The notes under the pieces were generated by a model, which saw nothing but the letters and a program-made list of their open reading frames with translations, was not told the origin of the DNA and ran no database searches. DNA of 64,000 nt from Metallyticus violacea (Eukaryota > Arthropoda > Insecta > Mantodea > Metallyticidae), in assembly GCA_030762175.1 (NCBI GenBank), contig CM060831.1, positions 72,791,001 to 72,855,000 of the forward strand, given 5' to 3'. Position 1 is the first letter of the stretch; each line of letters opens with the position of its first letter. A program made the position numbers and the translations under genes. This document shows, piece after piece, positions 37,545-49,308 of this stretch.

Positions 37545-37835
37545 ATCCGTGACCCCATTATTGGCCGCTGAGTTCGGATGCCGTATTACACGAAAGTGCA
37601 GTAACTATAACTGACATAGTCTCAAATGTATGCATTTTCTCCGACCTAGGCCTTCTAAAGCAAAAAGAAGAACATGAGCAGACGCAGAAAATATCGTTCA
37701 ACAGTATAACACAAATATTTTAGGAATTAACTGTATGACAATCCAGTAAAACGACAGAAACTTAATCCGTAGTCTTATGGGAATTAGAGACGGTTAGGTC
37801 CAAAATGGAGGGTGCCCTTACACCCGTTTCTCCCT
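37545..37835 (-). repeat. Unknown dispersed repeat, copy 2 (minus)
   Basis: Inverted counterpart of 23240-23530. On the minus strand it has GGACCTAACCGTCTCTAATT, TGTCATACAGTTAATTCC and GCTCATGTTCTTCTTTTTGC. It then has the frame MHTFETMSVIVTAL ending in ASELSGQ and TAA. A single-base deletion upstream breaks the longer frame seen in copy 1. Confidence 0.55.
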
Positions 37836-38722
37836 CACCTTATTCTTTCTAAGAAGTTACCTTATCTGAGACGCAGGCACAAACGGCCAACTCTAATTAT
37901 CTAATTCCTCCACGGATGAGGAATTAAAAATTACTCTATCCAACCCAATCACTAACCAACATATACTGAATACCTATTTTTCAATTTAGGGAGAATTTTA
38001 ATCAGTTTAACAGAAAAATATACCGCAAAGTGCAAAAAGATAATGGGCTAGAAAATTCATGAAATGAAATCATATTAAAAACCACAGCTTGAAAGAGTTT
38101 TGAAGATACAGATTTGCAAAATACAAATCATATTAGGCTAAAGAAAACCCAAATATTCTGAATGCTGGAAAGAAAAAATGGAAGTGTAAGTCAGCTGTGT
38201 TTGAATTCTTTTCTACAGCACACTTTTATTTTGGAGAAAATAAATGACTTGAATATTCATGTAGTTTAAGTAGAGAGGTGGTTGTGGGAACACAGCAGTG
38301 TATAATAATGGTACTAATAATTATAAATTAAGTGGAAACGTTGCTGAACCAGAGAAATTCGAGCGATGCCAAATTAACTCTCAATCTAATTAAGAAGAGA
38401 AAACGAACTCCTTCAAAGATGATAGAAGACTAGTGCTAAAATATGCAAAAAGCAATGTCTCTTGGAATTAAAAACATAGCTACAGACTCAGGTGTAATAA
38501 TGCTTTTTTTTACTTTCACTAGAAACGTATTTTATTTTCTAACTTATTACATTCAGGTCAGAATAAGTTAGATTTACTCAAATAAAAAAATATCGAAATA
38601 TTTTGCATGATCTACCGTGAATATTTTCATTATATATTAAGACAACGCCTCTGTCTAATATAAAATATAGAAAATACACACACTTCCTTTCGAATTTATT
38701 CCACTATGCAAATACAAACATA
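37836..38722. other. Unannotated stretch
   Basis: AT-rich; no element recognised. Confidence 0.5.
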
Positions 38723-39952
38723 CGAGCATAGATCCATAAGTTTCCGGCCTAACCATTTTCTAGGTATGATAAAGACAAAAACTATATTTCACTTTTCAGT
38801 ATAGTTACCCTTTATTGCAATACACTTCTCACAAATTAACATTTCATTCCCCCATAAATATAGTCAGAAGTCTTGTCTGCAAAAGGGGCATTAACAGCAT
38901 TCATCACCACTTCGTCACACTTTCCTTGCTCGAAGGTCCTTCTTGAGCTTTGAGAAGAGGAAATAGTCACTGGGAGCTAGGTCTGGGGTATAGGGTGGAT
39001 GGTCCTCTCCTCTCCATTTCTTCACAGCTTCCTTTGCAACAAGAGCTGTGTACACAGGGCGTTGTCGTGAAGAAGGCGCACACCACCATTCAGGCTTCCT
39101 TGCCTTTTCTCTTTTATAGAAGCAGGTAGTCTGAGCAGTAGACCAGGAACTGTGATTTTCTCTTTGAAGTCAATGAAGAGATTCCTTCACAGTCCCAAAA
39201 TATTGTGGCCATGATCTTCTTGATTCATTGAGTGAACCCTTTAGAGGCCATGCTTTGCCAGGTTTGCGCCACTCCATTGATTCTCTTTTGGACAAGGGAT
39301 CATAGTAGAGGACCATAGTTTCATCTCCTGTAACAATGGTTTGCAGAACTGCTCTCTCTTTGCTAGGGCGGAGCTCCAAAAATGACTCACAACAGATGAC
39401 TCGTTGCTGCTTTTGGACTTAGGAAAGAAGTCTTGCACTAACCTTATTCATGTTTAAATGTTCATGAATAATTAGAAGGACTATTGATTTAGAAAGGCTC
39501 AATCTTTGTGCTATTTCTGTAACTTTGAGCCGCCAGTCTTCCATAATTTCTCCTTCCACAAAAACGATATATTCAGGAGTGAACACATACAAGGGCCGAA
39601 CTACATGCTGTTCTTCTTCAATGTTTTCTTGACCAAAATGAAAAAAATTGGCCTGTTCTTTTACGGGAGAATATGAGATATGTGCTTCCCCATATGCACC
39701 GTCCAATCCTGTTTAATTTCTTTTGAAGTAAGCCGTTTTTAGTGAAGAACTTAAACAGCTCAGTACTCCATTTTGAGCATGTCACAATCTTCTACACTTC
39801 TTCATGCAACTATATCTGAACAACTGAGCACAGTTGAGCGGAAGTTACAGCTGCAAATATTTGCTTAACAAATAAGATATAACACCAGATAAGGCTTTTG
39901 TGAAGACGGTAATTCGTATCGGTGAGGCCGGAAACTTATGGACCGACTATCG
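38723..39952 (-). mobile_element. Mariner element with both ends, 1,230 bp (minus)
   Basis: Bounded by TA on each side (38721-38722 and 39953-39954). The ends match as inverted repeats: TCCATAAGTTTCCGGCCT at 38733 and its counterpart ending near 39944, with weaker similarity out to CGA at the tips. Length is normal for mariner. The transposase on the minus strand is broken by frameshifts but all parts are present. They are an HTH (WRLKVTEIAQRLSLSKSIV), TGDETMVLYYDP with the first catalytic aspartate (about 39325), a HDNA block (about 39065), and a YTPDLAPSDYF-like block with the third aspartate (about 38960-38990). The spacing fits a DD34D mariner. Inactive, because the frame is disrupted. 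Confidence 0.9.
39170..39706 (-). pseudogene. Mariner transposase, N-terminal and first catalytic part
   Basis: Two adjoining frames inside the mariner at 38723-39952. The frame at 39419-39706 carries the DNA-binding part, including DWRLKVTEIAQRLSLSKSIV and IIHEHLNMNKVSARLL. The frame at 39170-39379 continues with ELRPSKERAVLQTIVTGDET, SKRESMEWRKPGK and SWPQYFGTVKESLH. They are offset by a frameshift near 39400. The C-terminal catalytic part lies further down to about 38900 in other frames. It would act by cut-and-paste transposition at TA sites if intact. Confidence 0.85.
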
Positions 39953-40164
39953 TACTATATTAGTTTACTCATTTTTCTCGTTTTAATAGAAAATACATAA
40001 CTTCATGCACATGCATAAGTATTTTGTATTAGTGTCACTATTTTCAGGACAGCTTACATGGAAGTAAAAGCATAACAAGAGTGAACCAGGCTTTAGGCAA
40101 CCTACAGTTGAGTGCTCGTTCTGAATGTGTGTCCTGTTATGAATTTTCATTTAATGTTAGTTCA

Positions 40165-40468
40165 TTAACATTTTAATGTTTTAAATATAAAATTAACTAT
40201 TGTTAGATGACTTAAAGTATGTTTAACATATTTATTTTTACATCAATGCCGAATATCAAGTTCATGAGTATTTGCAATATTTTAAATACAAAATTAATTA
40301 TTTTTAGATGATTTAAAGTATGTTTAATACATTTATTTTTAGCACCAATGCTAAACATCAAGTTTATGAATATTTTTAATGTTTTAAATACAAAATTAAC
40401 TATTGTTAAATTACTTAAAGTGTATTTAATATACTTATTTTTTACACCAATGCCGAAACTCAAAGAAT
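40165..40468. repeat. Three-unit minisatellite, ~102-bp period
   Basis: TTTTAAATA-AAAATTAA recurs at about 40180, 40281 and 40383. Each is followed by a GATGACTTAAAGTATGTTTAA-like block (shown here in parts) and a CACCAATGC-AA-TCAAG block. The minus-strand open frame over this region exists only because the unit is repeated. Units differ by scattered substitutions. Confidence 0.85.
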
Positions 40469-42680
40469 ATTCTACTGATTTAAGGTCCACTGTCTTAACT
40501 CTCCAGTGGCAATAATCATCTACTATTGTATTTCCAATAATAACTTTTTTAACTTTTTGTCAGCAGATTCACAGTAATCTATTTTTATACTTTAATTACA
40601 CTGTTTCCTGATACTTGCTGGGACATGTATAGCAGTTCTGTGATATTTAATGTTTCTTGACCTGAAAGAACATTGTGTTACCCGCTGCTATTCACGTATA
40701 GTTTTGAAAGGCGTATTAGTACGAGATACTGTTGCAAATTTATTGGTATAAGGGTGGTTTGTGACTTTATTTTGTGCTATTTCCAGAGCACCTCATGACC
40801 TAAATCAGTGGCCACAATGGCTGAAATAGAAGCGAAGGAAGTAAACTGGGACGAAAATGACAGTGAAGAAGACAATGATGATGACTAGCCTATTGTGGAA
40901 CAATTTCCGAGTCAAAACAAGAATTTTCTGATAATGAGGACAATGAAAATGCTACAAATACAGTAAACGAGTGATAGTAGCATGAAACAAGATGAGAAGA
41001 ACATGCTGTAACTACTACAATAAGTGAGTTTGTTCTCACCAAGCGAGAGATGTGTGCCTACAGTGGTACAAGCAAACTATGATTGCAACTTATTAATGAA
41101 AGTATCAAATCAATTAAAATGCATATAATTTAAAAATATTCCCCCAACGATTATTATAAGAATGAAAATATTTTTATCAACAACAGAATTTGTTCAAGAA
41201 AATATTACGTCATCTATCTTTAAAAGCTATTAATTTAATACTCTTAGCTATAAAATCTTATAATATTAGAAAGATGCTAATAATCTAACACTAAGATCTT
41301 TCTCCAGGTCACTTTCTGCCTAATTCCGTTCTGTTGCTATAATAGGCCTCAATATATGGCCGAAATAAACTGCTTTGCTCAACTTGGTGCTCTTATGGGC
41401 GAAAGTAAAACTTAAGGTCTCCTAAAAAAAAGACTCATAGCAATAAAGTGTTCACACTAACACCATAAACAGAGATTATTTTCTTGCAAGTAGAGGGAAA
41501 AAACTGGATGTTTGCTTGAAGCAGTACAGCATAAATTACTTGCTCGCTCTCTCCGAATGCTGCAGACATTTATATTTACGTGGAGATTTCTTCTGATAGA
41601 TTTAATCTACGTTCTAGAGGTGGCACTTGGCTCGAAACCAGGCTGGATCTGTGCCATCTCTGATTTGTAAGCTTGTATCAGGATCGCTGATGCAAGAAGC
41701 ACTTGCCTATATTGGCAAGAAGAATGTACTGTGGACAACATTTCATGTCAAATGACCCTTGGTCCTGAAGATGTTTGCTAGATGTCATAAAAACGTCGCT
41801 TTTAAAAAGTTCTAGTTTTCATTGATATATATCCTAAACAAACTCAAAGAGAGCATTAAATATCTGAGAAAATATTTTAACTTTATACAAAGTCTGCTTA
41901 GCTAATTGATAGGTTTAAAAATAAAATTTGAGGAGAAGTTCAAGAGATTTTTAAATTCAGTAGTGTTTGTGATATTTTTTTAGATAAATGCATTAAAATT
42001 AAAGCTGTGATTAGTACCTAAGCTTCTTTAAAAAAATAACTAATCAGAAGCGAGAGAGTTTTACAATATTTTTCTCTTCCCAGTCCCTGTAACTGCTGCA
42101 TTTTCTGGCTATACAATACATAATGGCAGTGTAAGAGGCAGAAATTATGTGACTAATAGGTTCATTATTAAAATTTAGAAAACTTCTGCAAATGAGCCAA
42201 TATCTAAAGAGTTTATTGCTCTTAATGCTTATTAGGAACTGAGATAGATGTGTAAAAATGTACATTTTTATATCCCGTGAATAAAGGCCAAATAATGGCA
42301 GGCAAAAGGACATTAAAATGTATAATTTAAACAAAAAGGGAATTGCAGAACTGAGAATTAGTTGTACGCAATGGTCATTAAATGTACAAAAAATATTTTT
42401 GTTTAAAATTATTAGTAGGTGCCTAAATATATTCTTTTTGTATAATAATAATAATAATCATAATAATATATTTTTAAACAAAATATCATTTATAAAGAAA
42501 AGCATAAACACTTAAACCAACATTAAAACGTTTCCCTCTCAAAGCTTAGAACTAGATTGAAATTAAAAGTAGACTATTTATCGCAAGCAAAAGCACTCAG
42601 TAAACGAGAAAGGGAAATGCATTTTTAACTATTAATGATTTTAATAAACAATATATTATAACTATAGATATTATAAATGT
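40469..42680. other. Unannotated stretch
   Basis: No confident element. The segment 41590-41830 ends in GGTCCTGAAGATG ... CATAAAAACGTCGC. This resembles the 3' ends of some Penelope-like elements (CTGAAGATG followed by GAAACGTCG), but no protein remnant supports it. An ACA-rich acidic frame at about 40815-40900 (GAAGACAATGATGATGAC) looks like a short acidic repeat, not a gene. Confidence 0.45.
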
Positions 42681-42950
42681 ATCGCCATGGTTGGGGGGAC
42701 GTCATTAAGGCACGAATTCGTGACTGGAAATTTCGATTTCCGCTAGGAATATTCTCCCTGACTGAGATTACTCCCAGGTTTTCCCTAGTTGTCATAAATG
42801 GTAAATATTGGGAGATACTTTAAAATTAGGCCTGAAACATTTCTTTCCTTAAAAATAATGCATTTTCAGATTTATCATTTCATCTCACAAATCATCAATG
42901 TTTACCACCTGTGATGTCTCAACAGGAAAACGAGTTTAAACATTATAAAA
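42681..42950 (+). mobile_element. SINE-B, diverged copy
   Basis: Aligns with the 34-kb SINE-B: ATCGCCATGGTTGGGGGGAC in the head, GATTTCCGCTAGGAATATTC, CTCCCTGACTGAGATTACTC, TCATAAATGGTAAATATTGG and a tail with CGAGTTTAAACATTATAAAA. The A- and B-boxes are heavily mutated, so it is an old insertion. Confidence 0.7.
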
Positions 42951-43169
42951 TATGTTTAAATTAATGACGTTAAAGGTGTAAATTATTACTTATATCGGTA
43001 AACATTGAAATCCTTAATAATGTAACAGAGAAGCAATTGGTTCATAAATGTGCAATATTTAAAGTCTAGAAATATAACCAATTTTGTACATATGATGAGT
43101 GTTTCTACTTTAAAGTAATTAATATCGCTCTAAATATTTTCAAAAGTATTTCATAAAAATCCAAATTGC

Positions 43170-43330
43170 AAGAGAAAAAAAAACGCAATTCCTTGCTTTA
43201 GATATCACAAGAAGCTCGTGGGAAAGGAATCGTACCATACCGAACTATTACAAGATGGGTGAAAGAATTTAGAATTTCGTGAAGGAAGAGAGAACTGTAA
43301 ATACGACCACACGCTGGTACACCCGTCGTT
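43170..43330 (+). mobile_element. Mariner-like HTH remnant
   Basis: The frame reads ISQEARGKGIVPYRTITRWV then KEFR before a stop. Then, after changes, RPHAGTPV. This matches the N-terminal helix-turn-helix of an insect mariner lineage in which P-Y-R-T-I-x-R-W-V is typical and is followed by a short R-P-H/G-R-P linker. No catalytic domain follows. The A run at 43178 precedes it. Confidence 0.5.
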
Positions 43331-45735
43331 GAAAGTAATTATTCATCGTTATGATTATGAAGGCATAAATTTGGTGCACTCTGTATTTCCTCATATAAGA
43401 GAATCTTATAATTCTAATTCTTTGAAAGATCAAAGAACTTCTGCAAGACTTTTGATTGTAATGAAGAGTTTACAATTAAGCTAGTGAGATATCCACATAT
43501 GAATGATGCTGCATATAAAGAGCGCGATCTTTCAAGGTTTTGAAAACGTAACGTTGATATGGCAGTTAAATATGCTACAATTTTTTTCTTTGGTGGCTGG
43601 TATCAACACGTTGCTCGCAGCAGTCTCGAAGAGTCTATATGATTTAGATAATAAAACGTAGGGGTGTATGGATCAGTTACCTGTTACAGTAGCACAGATG
43701 TTCTCTGCCCCCCCCCCCCCCAAGAGCGAGCTTGTAGGACAATCTCCATTACTTTTCAGCTCGCGCAAATGAGAAACCACGAAAAAAAAAAAAAAATACC
43801 GTACATGTCAAAAGTAGCCTAAATAAATTAAATGTGAATCACTAACTATCCTGCCGTTAATTTTGGAATGCACTGGTATATCGCTAAATTTGAATATTCA
43901 TATTTTTATAAGGCATGATCAATTATACATATGACGTAATATTTTAAACTCCGTAAAATCTCAAACTTAATGCCTTTTTATACCAAATATGAAAATTAAA
44001 TTTAATAACTAAATTAATTCCACATTAAATTACATTTTAAACAATATGTTAGTCACAAACGGCATATAAAATTGCCGAATTAACGTCATCGGAAGCACAA
44101 ATGCATAATAGGAAATAGTGACCATTAGATAAATATACTCGCTGTTTATGCTCTAAAACCGATGTACTGGAAAAACTTAAATGGTGTGTTCCCATAGGAG
44201 GAGCATGGAAGATGCCAGTATGAATGATTAGAAAGCTTTCTACCCACTCCCAAATACACGAAAGTGGGAGGCTATGTCCATTATGGTGACAACGGTAACG
44301 CATCTCTGATACCTACTGCTGTGATAAGAGTAAACATGACGAACTACCTTGATATCGATCTTGGCAATCCTATCCATTTCGTACTAGGTCAACGTGTGGC
44401 TTTTAAACTTGGATATAACCGCATACTGCGGACGGTATTACCTCGCACCCGTTTTTCCTACAGCGAAAGTAATAAAAAAAAAAGTTGCAAGCTAAGCAAC
44501 GGTCAACAATAAACTGATAATGTATGTACTTATATCCTTATTTCACCGACAGCACATTACAGTATTATGTCCATATATTATTATCTTGGATACCTGGATG
44601 ACCCTTCTTTAGAATTTACCCTTAATCATCTAAGGGTACTTATAATATAAAATAGTAATCTGTGCATATTCCTGAGCCCAAATTTTAGTTGGTAAAATTT
44701 AGACATTAGATTCTAAATGCAATAGTAGTTTATTTTTATATTTTTAAAGTTTTATTAATTCTCCTCTTGGTATTGGTAATATTCTATGACGTATATCATT
44801 TGATTTTACAGGTACACACGCAGAAATAAAATAAGTTTGATTAGGAAAAACAAAATAGAAATACTGTATACCCGTTTTAGTAGACATAAATATTGCAACC
44901 ATTTCTTAACAATTGAGATATCAGATTCTCTCGGATGAGCTCTGCATACGCATGATAGTTGCTCTATGTATATCGGATCGGAAAAACGTCTCGTTGTGTG
45001 GCAGTACGGGTAATTGAGTGCGCTGTAATAAATGTTGGTCGGGCTACTGCATGCAGCGCTTGAGTGAATGATACTAATGATTAGGTCACCCAACCAGTGG
45101 TACTGATAGCGTTAGCACAAGTACTTCCAACAGGAGGAGTGACTTCAGGCGTCTACCAGGATGTCATTAGGATGCGGAAGGATCCGAACCGAACATATAC
45201 GAGTGTATTCTCTCTTAAATATGAACGACTTTCATTACATATAAGCTAAAACAGAGAGTCATCCAATAAGAAAATTTCGCTATTGTTGTGCTGCTTGAGT
45301 TCGGTGTTAAGTTGGAAACCACATTGCCAAGATCAGGAAATTAGAGTGGATGAAATAAAATTCTTATTTGAATTTCCTAAACATATAAGTCCTTTCCTTT
45401 CCTTTCCTTATGGGTGTTGCCATAAAATAGCAGAACTTTGCAAGTGAAAGTCTGGGGCGTTTCCGTTCGATCGCTGTTTTGAGTTCTGTGAAGAGCAAGC
45501 AATGGGGGGGAAAAAAAAAAGAAAAAGAAAAATAAAAAAAAAGAAAAAAAAAGAAAAAAAAGAAAAAAACTGACTGTCTCCAAAATATTTTTATCTTAAA
45601 TAGACTTGCGCTGTTGTTCTTTACGCCCTTCCATGAACAATGCACGCCATATTCGAACCATAGGCTTATACACCTTCTAGATGAAGAAAGATTAACTCCC
45701 GACGAATATTTACAGACTTTTTTATGTTTCTTTTC
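43331..45735. other. Unannotated stretch
   Basis: Holds a 14-base C run (43708-43721), an A run (43783-43796), and a purine-rich tract (45506-45570). Frames at 44049-44303 (minus) and 44264-44512 (plus) overlap head to head and match nothing I know. Nothing else is supported. Confidence 0.45.
45506..45570. repeat. Purine-rich low-complexity tract
   Basis: G run followed by (A)nG repeats. The 125- and 68-codon minus frames over it read as poly-F and are artefacts of composition. Confidence 0.9.
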
Positions 45736-45737
45736 CA

Positions 45738-45962
45738 TCAAGATCGCGGGTTCAATTCCAGTCAGGACCGATGAATTGCGTAAAAATCCTGCATGGCTTC
45801 CTTTGGAAGGGAATTAAAGCCCTTGGTCCCTTGTCGTACATTTACGGCAAGTAAAAGAACCACAAGCCTGAAAGAAGTCGCCTCTGAGAAACATTTATCG
45901 ACCATTTCACACCCAGATGACCGGAGATGTTAAAGAACGTACGTAAATAAACCAAATCAATA
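45738..45962 (+). mobile_element. SINE-A, 5' truncated
   Basis: Begins inside the tRNA-like head at CAAGATCGCGGGTTCAATTC (B-box). It continues through GTAAAAATCCTGCATGGCTT, TCGTACATTTACGGCAAGTA and CAAGCCTGAAAGAAGTCGCC to the tail ACGTAAATAAACCAAATCAA. Confidence 0.85.
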
Positions 45963-47089
45963 ACCATCAAGGTAATGAGCTCCATGAAATTTATTACTTT
46001 TTATTTTTCTGTAATTTAAAAATAAAAAATAAACTGATTCATTGAATGTCAGTCATAATAAAATAAAACGTGGATAGCTTTTATCATCTGATAGTCAATA
46101 GAAATATTAACATTTAAATTATGTCCACCAATTTCCAACTTTCGCTTATTTGCTTAAAGATTTGAACTAAAATTACTTCAACATACAATCAAATGTTCCA
46201 GACTCAATTTTTCTGTTTAATCCACTGGCATTGTAATACGCTGCAGTCATTGTACCTACAGATCGAAGCAGCAAAGAATGGAGTGTTAACACAGATTCTG
46301 AAGTCTAACTAAATAACAAGATGTTGCATCAACAATACATTCCGTTACAGTCAAAGAGTCGGGACAAAGCACATACAAGTTGAGTGTGTTTGTGCAAGAC
46401 ATTTCGATACTGAAACGCAGAAAAACAAGCGTTGAACGTAAAAGAATGGAAATTCTGTTTTAAGATTCTATTAATGTTTTTAGGATAAATTAGACTTAGT
46501 AGGCTTTATATATTGGTGAATTTGTTGTGAAGTGGATAAATATTTTAGATATTCCCCTTTAAGGACAGTATAAAATCGGTTAAAACCTAGGAAACTGGGC
46601 CTTAGTGATTTATCCAAACATTTTTTGCGTTAGTGTAACATAAATAGAGTGCCGTGCATTTTTTTTTTTTTTTCATTGAACATAAAGAGGTGTAACACCT
46701 GTTGAAAACCTAACGGGAACTGCAAAGTTTATATCCGATCACAACACTGCCTGGTAATACACTTCTCTTACCAGCATAAAAACAAAAAAAATTTGTAATG
46801 AAAAAGTTTATATATATTCCAGTTTTGCTTCGTCGTGCCAAATAACATATATCATCAAGCTATCCCCAGGTACTTAAACACTAAATAAATAATACGATCG
46901 CGTTTTAGAAAAGGGCGATCTCGTGAAAAGTGTATACGTTGGAACAATTAATACAGAAAAGAAGAGAATTTAACGGGTGGACTTTCATATTATTTTTAGA
47001 TAATGAAAACATTTTTAATAAGGTTCTTCAAAATTAACGATTGACTACAATGCAACAGTTAGGATATCACAGTCATCTGATCAAGGTAA
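45963..47089. other. Unannotated stretch
   Basis: AT-rich, with a T run at about 46660-46674. No element recognised. Confidence 0.5.
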
Positions 47090-47530
47090 TTCAGAGTCTA
47101 AAGTCTAAAAGTACAAGAATTAAGATGGCCAATGGCGTCTGAATAGGAAACAAAACAGAATAAATAAACCAAGCAGTTAAAGAGCAAAGCCCTTTATCGC
47201 CATCATTATTAAATATATACTAGCGAAGCACTTAAATAATAGAAAACTACTCTACAGGGGATATTCAAATGAATAGAACTAAGGTGAAACAATTTTATTT
47301 GCTGCAGATAAGGTTATTTTTAAGGAAACGCAAGGTAGATTATCGAGAAGTGTTAATAATCTGAAAGATCTCAAGGAGGTATAATTTAAAAATTTCAACA
47401 ACCAAGAAAAACCCATAGCTTTTAAAGGGAACAAACATGTAAGAGGTAAAGTAGTTATTAATGAAGAAATAATAGAACAAGTTTCTAGTTTTAATTATCT
47501 AGGTTGTAATGTCATTAATGGTTCCATTAT
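47090..47530 (+). mobile_element. LINE reverse transcriptase fragment
   Basis: Frames in order give KEQSPLSPSLLNIY (the region before the catalytic motif), FAADKVIFKETQGRLSRSVN where the usual ADD is altered to AAD, and then a stop. Next come EKPIAFKGNKHVRGKVVINE and EIIEQVSSFNYLGCNV. The K-x-x-x-M-A-F-K-G and E-Q-V-x-x-F-x-Y-L-G-C pattern is characteristic of a widespread insect LINE group. Only the end of the RT palm and the thumb are present. The C-terminal fragment at 62570 is likely of the same group. Confidence 0.7.
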
Positions 47531-47977
47531 AATACATAGCATCTAGTTTTTATGTTTAAGTTTACGTTACGTTCAACTTTTATTCTGAATGGGGCCTAAC
47601 ACAAAAATTAAATACGGTAAAATGTTGATTATCTGAAATGGTGGGAGCAACTATAATTCCGGTAGAGAAACAAAGAATAACAGAACGCATCACATTTAAA
47701 GCTCCCTGTTATGCAATTCTGCAATTAAAATTTACATTTACTTCTCTGATAATACGTTTTCTTTATTCGAAACAAGTACGATACAATTTATAAAGTTTTT
47801 CTTAATTTCGTTTAAATTAGAGAAATACTACTTACTAATAATTTTCTTAAATTGAAACTTTTGTTTACGTTTGTGAAAGTGTGTCAGAGAGTAAGAGCAA
47901 CAGCACGTGAGGAATGTATCACTTGAAATTCAACAAACAATTAGAGCTTGAGGCATTATCCCCACAAGGGAGAAAGT

Positions 47978-48199
47978 TAGGGTACTGCTGGAGCTGCAGA
48001 GATGGCTAGTAACAGACGTGTTGATAACGTCCGATTGTTTACTATTAACATTCGGCTTTTGTTAACACAAGGAGATGTATCGACTCTTAAGCATTTGAAT
48101 AGATGATGATATACATGCAGTGCGTAATGTTTTACTTGACAGATTAAGCCCTCTCCCCACTTACGTCGCTAGCCATCTCTCCAGCTCCCAGCAGTACCA
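47978..48199. mobile_element. 222-bp inverted-repeat element (MITE-like)
   Basis: The left end GGGTACTGCTGGAGCTGCAG continues AGATGGCTAG. The right end, read on the other strand, is GGTACTGCTGGGAGCTGGAG then AGATGGCTAG. These make inverted repeats of about 30 bp with few differences and one indel. The spacer has no frame. The target-site duplication is unclear. It could form a long hairpin if transcribed. Confidence 0.55.
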
Positions 48200-48695
48200 T
48201 GTTGACTAAGCTTACGAAAGCCAGATGATCGACAGTAACAAGGAACTTGCACTGGGTCTACAGAATATTAAAATAAATAAATCAATAATAATAATGAAGT
48301 TAAACTTCAAACGGAGTAAATGTGGGCTCAGACAACGTTCCGCTATTGATATAAAGAGAATTGGGTTGGAGCAAATATTGAAAATGCCAGAGGAAAGGTT
48401 TTAAATTACAACAGGGTTATTGGGAAACTAGGAGGAGCTGAAGAGAATATCGGAACAAATTTGAAAAGGGCGATAGTGACAAAAACTGCAAAACATTTAA
48501 GCTTTAGCATCCATTACGAATACAACACGTGAAAAACTGTTGTAATTTCTAAGGCAGTGCTTGAAAAATATCACTCGAGATATATCGAGTACTCTAATCT
48601 TGAAAATGTGTGTTGCCAATCACAGAAAAACAGCAATCATTTTGGTCATAAAAGAAGAAGTTAAAATCATAAATATATTTTAAAAAGGACAGACT
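48200..48695. other. Unannotated stretch
   Basis: No recognised element upstream of the small SINE insertion. Confidence 0.45.
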
Positions 48696-48828
48696 GTGGT
48701 CCTGTAGATTTTTTTTTATTTGGTTTATTTACGAATGCTCTTTAACATCTCAGGTCAACAGCCTCCCGTTCAATTCAGGGCGTTTAACGGCCGACAAATT
48801 TTGCTCAGAGGCCCCGTGGTCCTGTAGA
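48696..48828 (-). mobile_element. Short SINE-A 3'-end insertion with 13-bp target duplication
   Basis: GTGGTCCTGTAGA occurs at 48696-48708 and again at 48816-48828. Between them lies 107 bp of the SINE-A 3' end in minus orientation, from CAGAGGCC-type body sequence to the T-rich side (the A-rich tail on the minus strand). It includes CCGTTAAACGCCCTGAATTG-like sequence read on the minus strand. This is the expected product of target-primed reverse transcription that stopped early. Confidence 0.85.
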
Positions 48829-49022
48829 AAATGTGATAAGTTGTCAATTATGTGTAATAGTGAATATTAATTATAAGTAATGGTATTATATAGCTGAAAG
48901 ACTTAAAACCATAACACTGGATTATCTCTTTGATATATTTAGGATTCCATTTATTTTTATTGTACTTAGGGCATTAATACTTCTGCAATTCAATAACGTC
49001 AGATGTAATCCTCACTTTGCTA

Positions 49023-49308
49023 GTCGGTCCTGGTAGTCTAGTGGAACCATACTTGGCTCGCAGACTTGGATCGCGGGTTCAATACTGGCCAGGGTTGATG
49101 GACTTTTTCGGGTGTAAAAATCCTAAGAACGGCTTCTTTCGGAAGGAAGTAAAGCCGATGGTCCCGTGTGGTAGATTTATGTCACTAAAAGAACCTCAAA
49201 TCTGAAAAAAGAGCCCTATGAGCAAAATTTGTCGGCCGTTTCACGCCCTGAGTTGAATGGAGTGCTAATAACCTGAGATGATAAAAAGCGCCCGTAAACA
49301 AAATAAAA
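49023..49308 (+). mobile_element. SINE-A, full length
   Basis: tRNA-like head GTCGGTCCTGGTAGTCTAGT with B-box GCGGGTTCAATACTGG. The body has CGGAAGGAAGTAAAGCCGAT, the conserved 3' block TTGTCGGCCGTTTCACGCCC, and a tail CCCGTAAACAAAATAAA followed by an A run. The head still has the 11-bp A-box pattern of an RNA polymerase III promoter. Confidence 0.9.

Noticed and set aside
41590..41830. Possible Penelope 3' end (CCTGAAGATG ... AAACGTCG)
   Set aside because: The motif is short and there is no protein remnant next to it.
44049..44512. Overlapping 84- and 82-codon frames on opposite strands
   Set aside because: Neither shows a family motif; the overlap suggests a locally stop-poor sequence only.
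45364..45741. 125-codon minus frame with poly-F stretch
   Set aside because: Produced by a purine-rich low-complexity tract.
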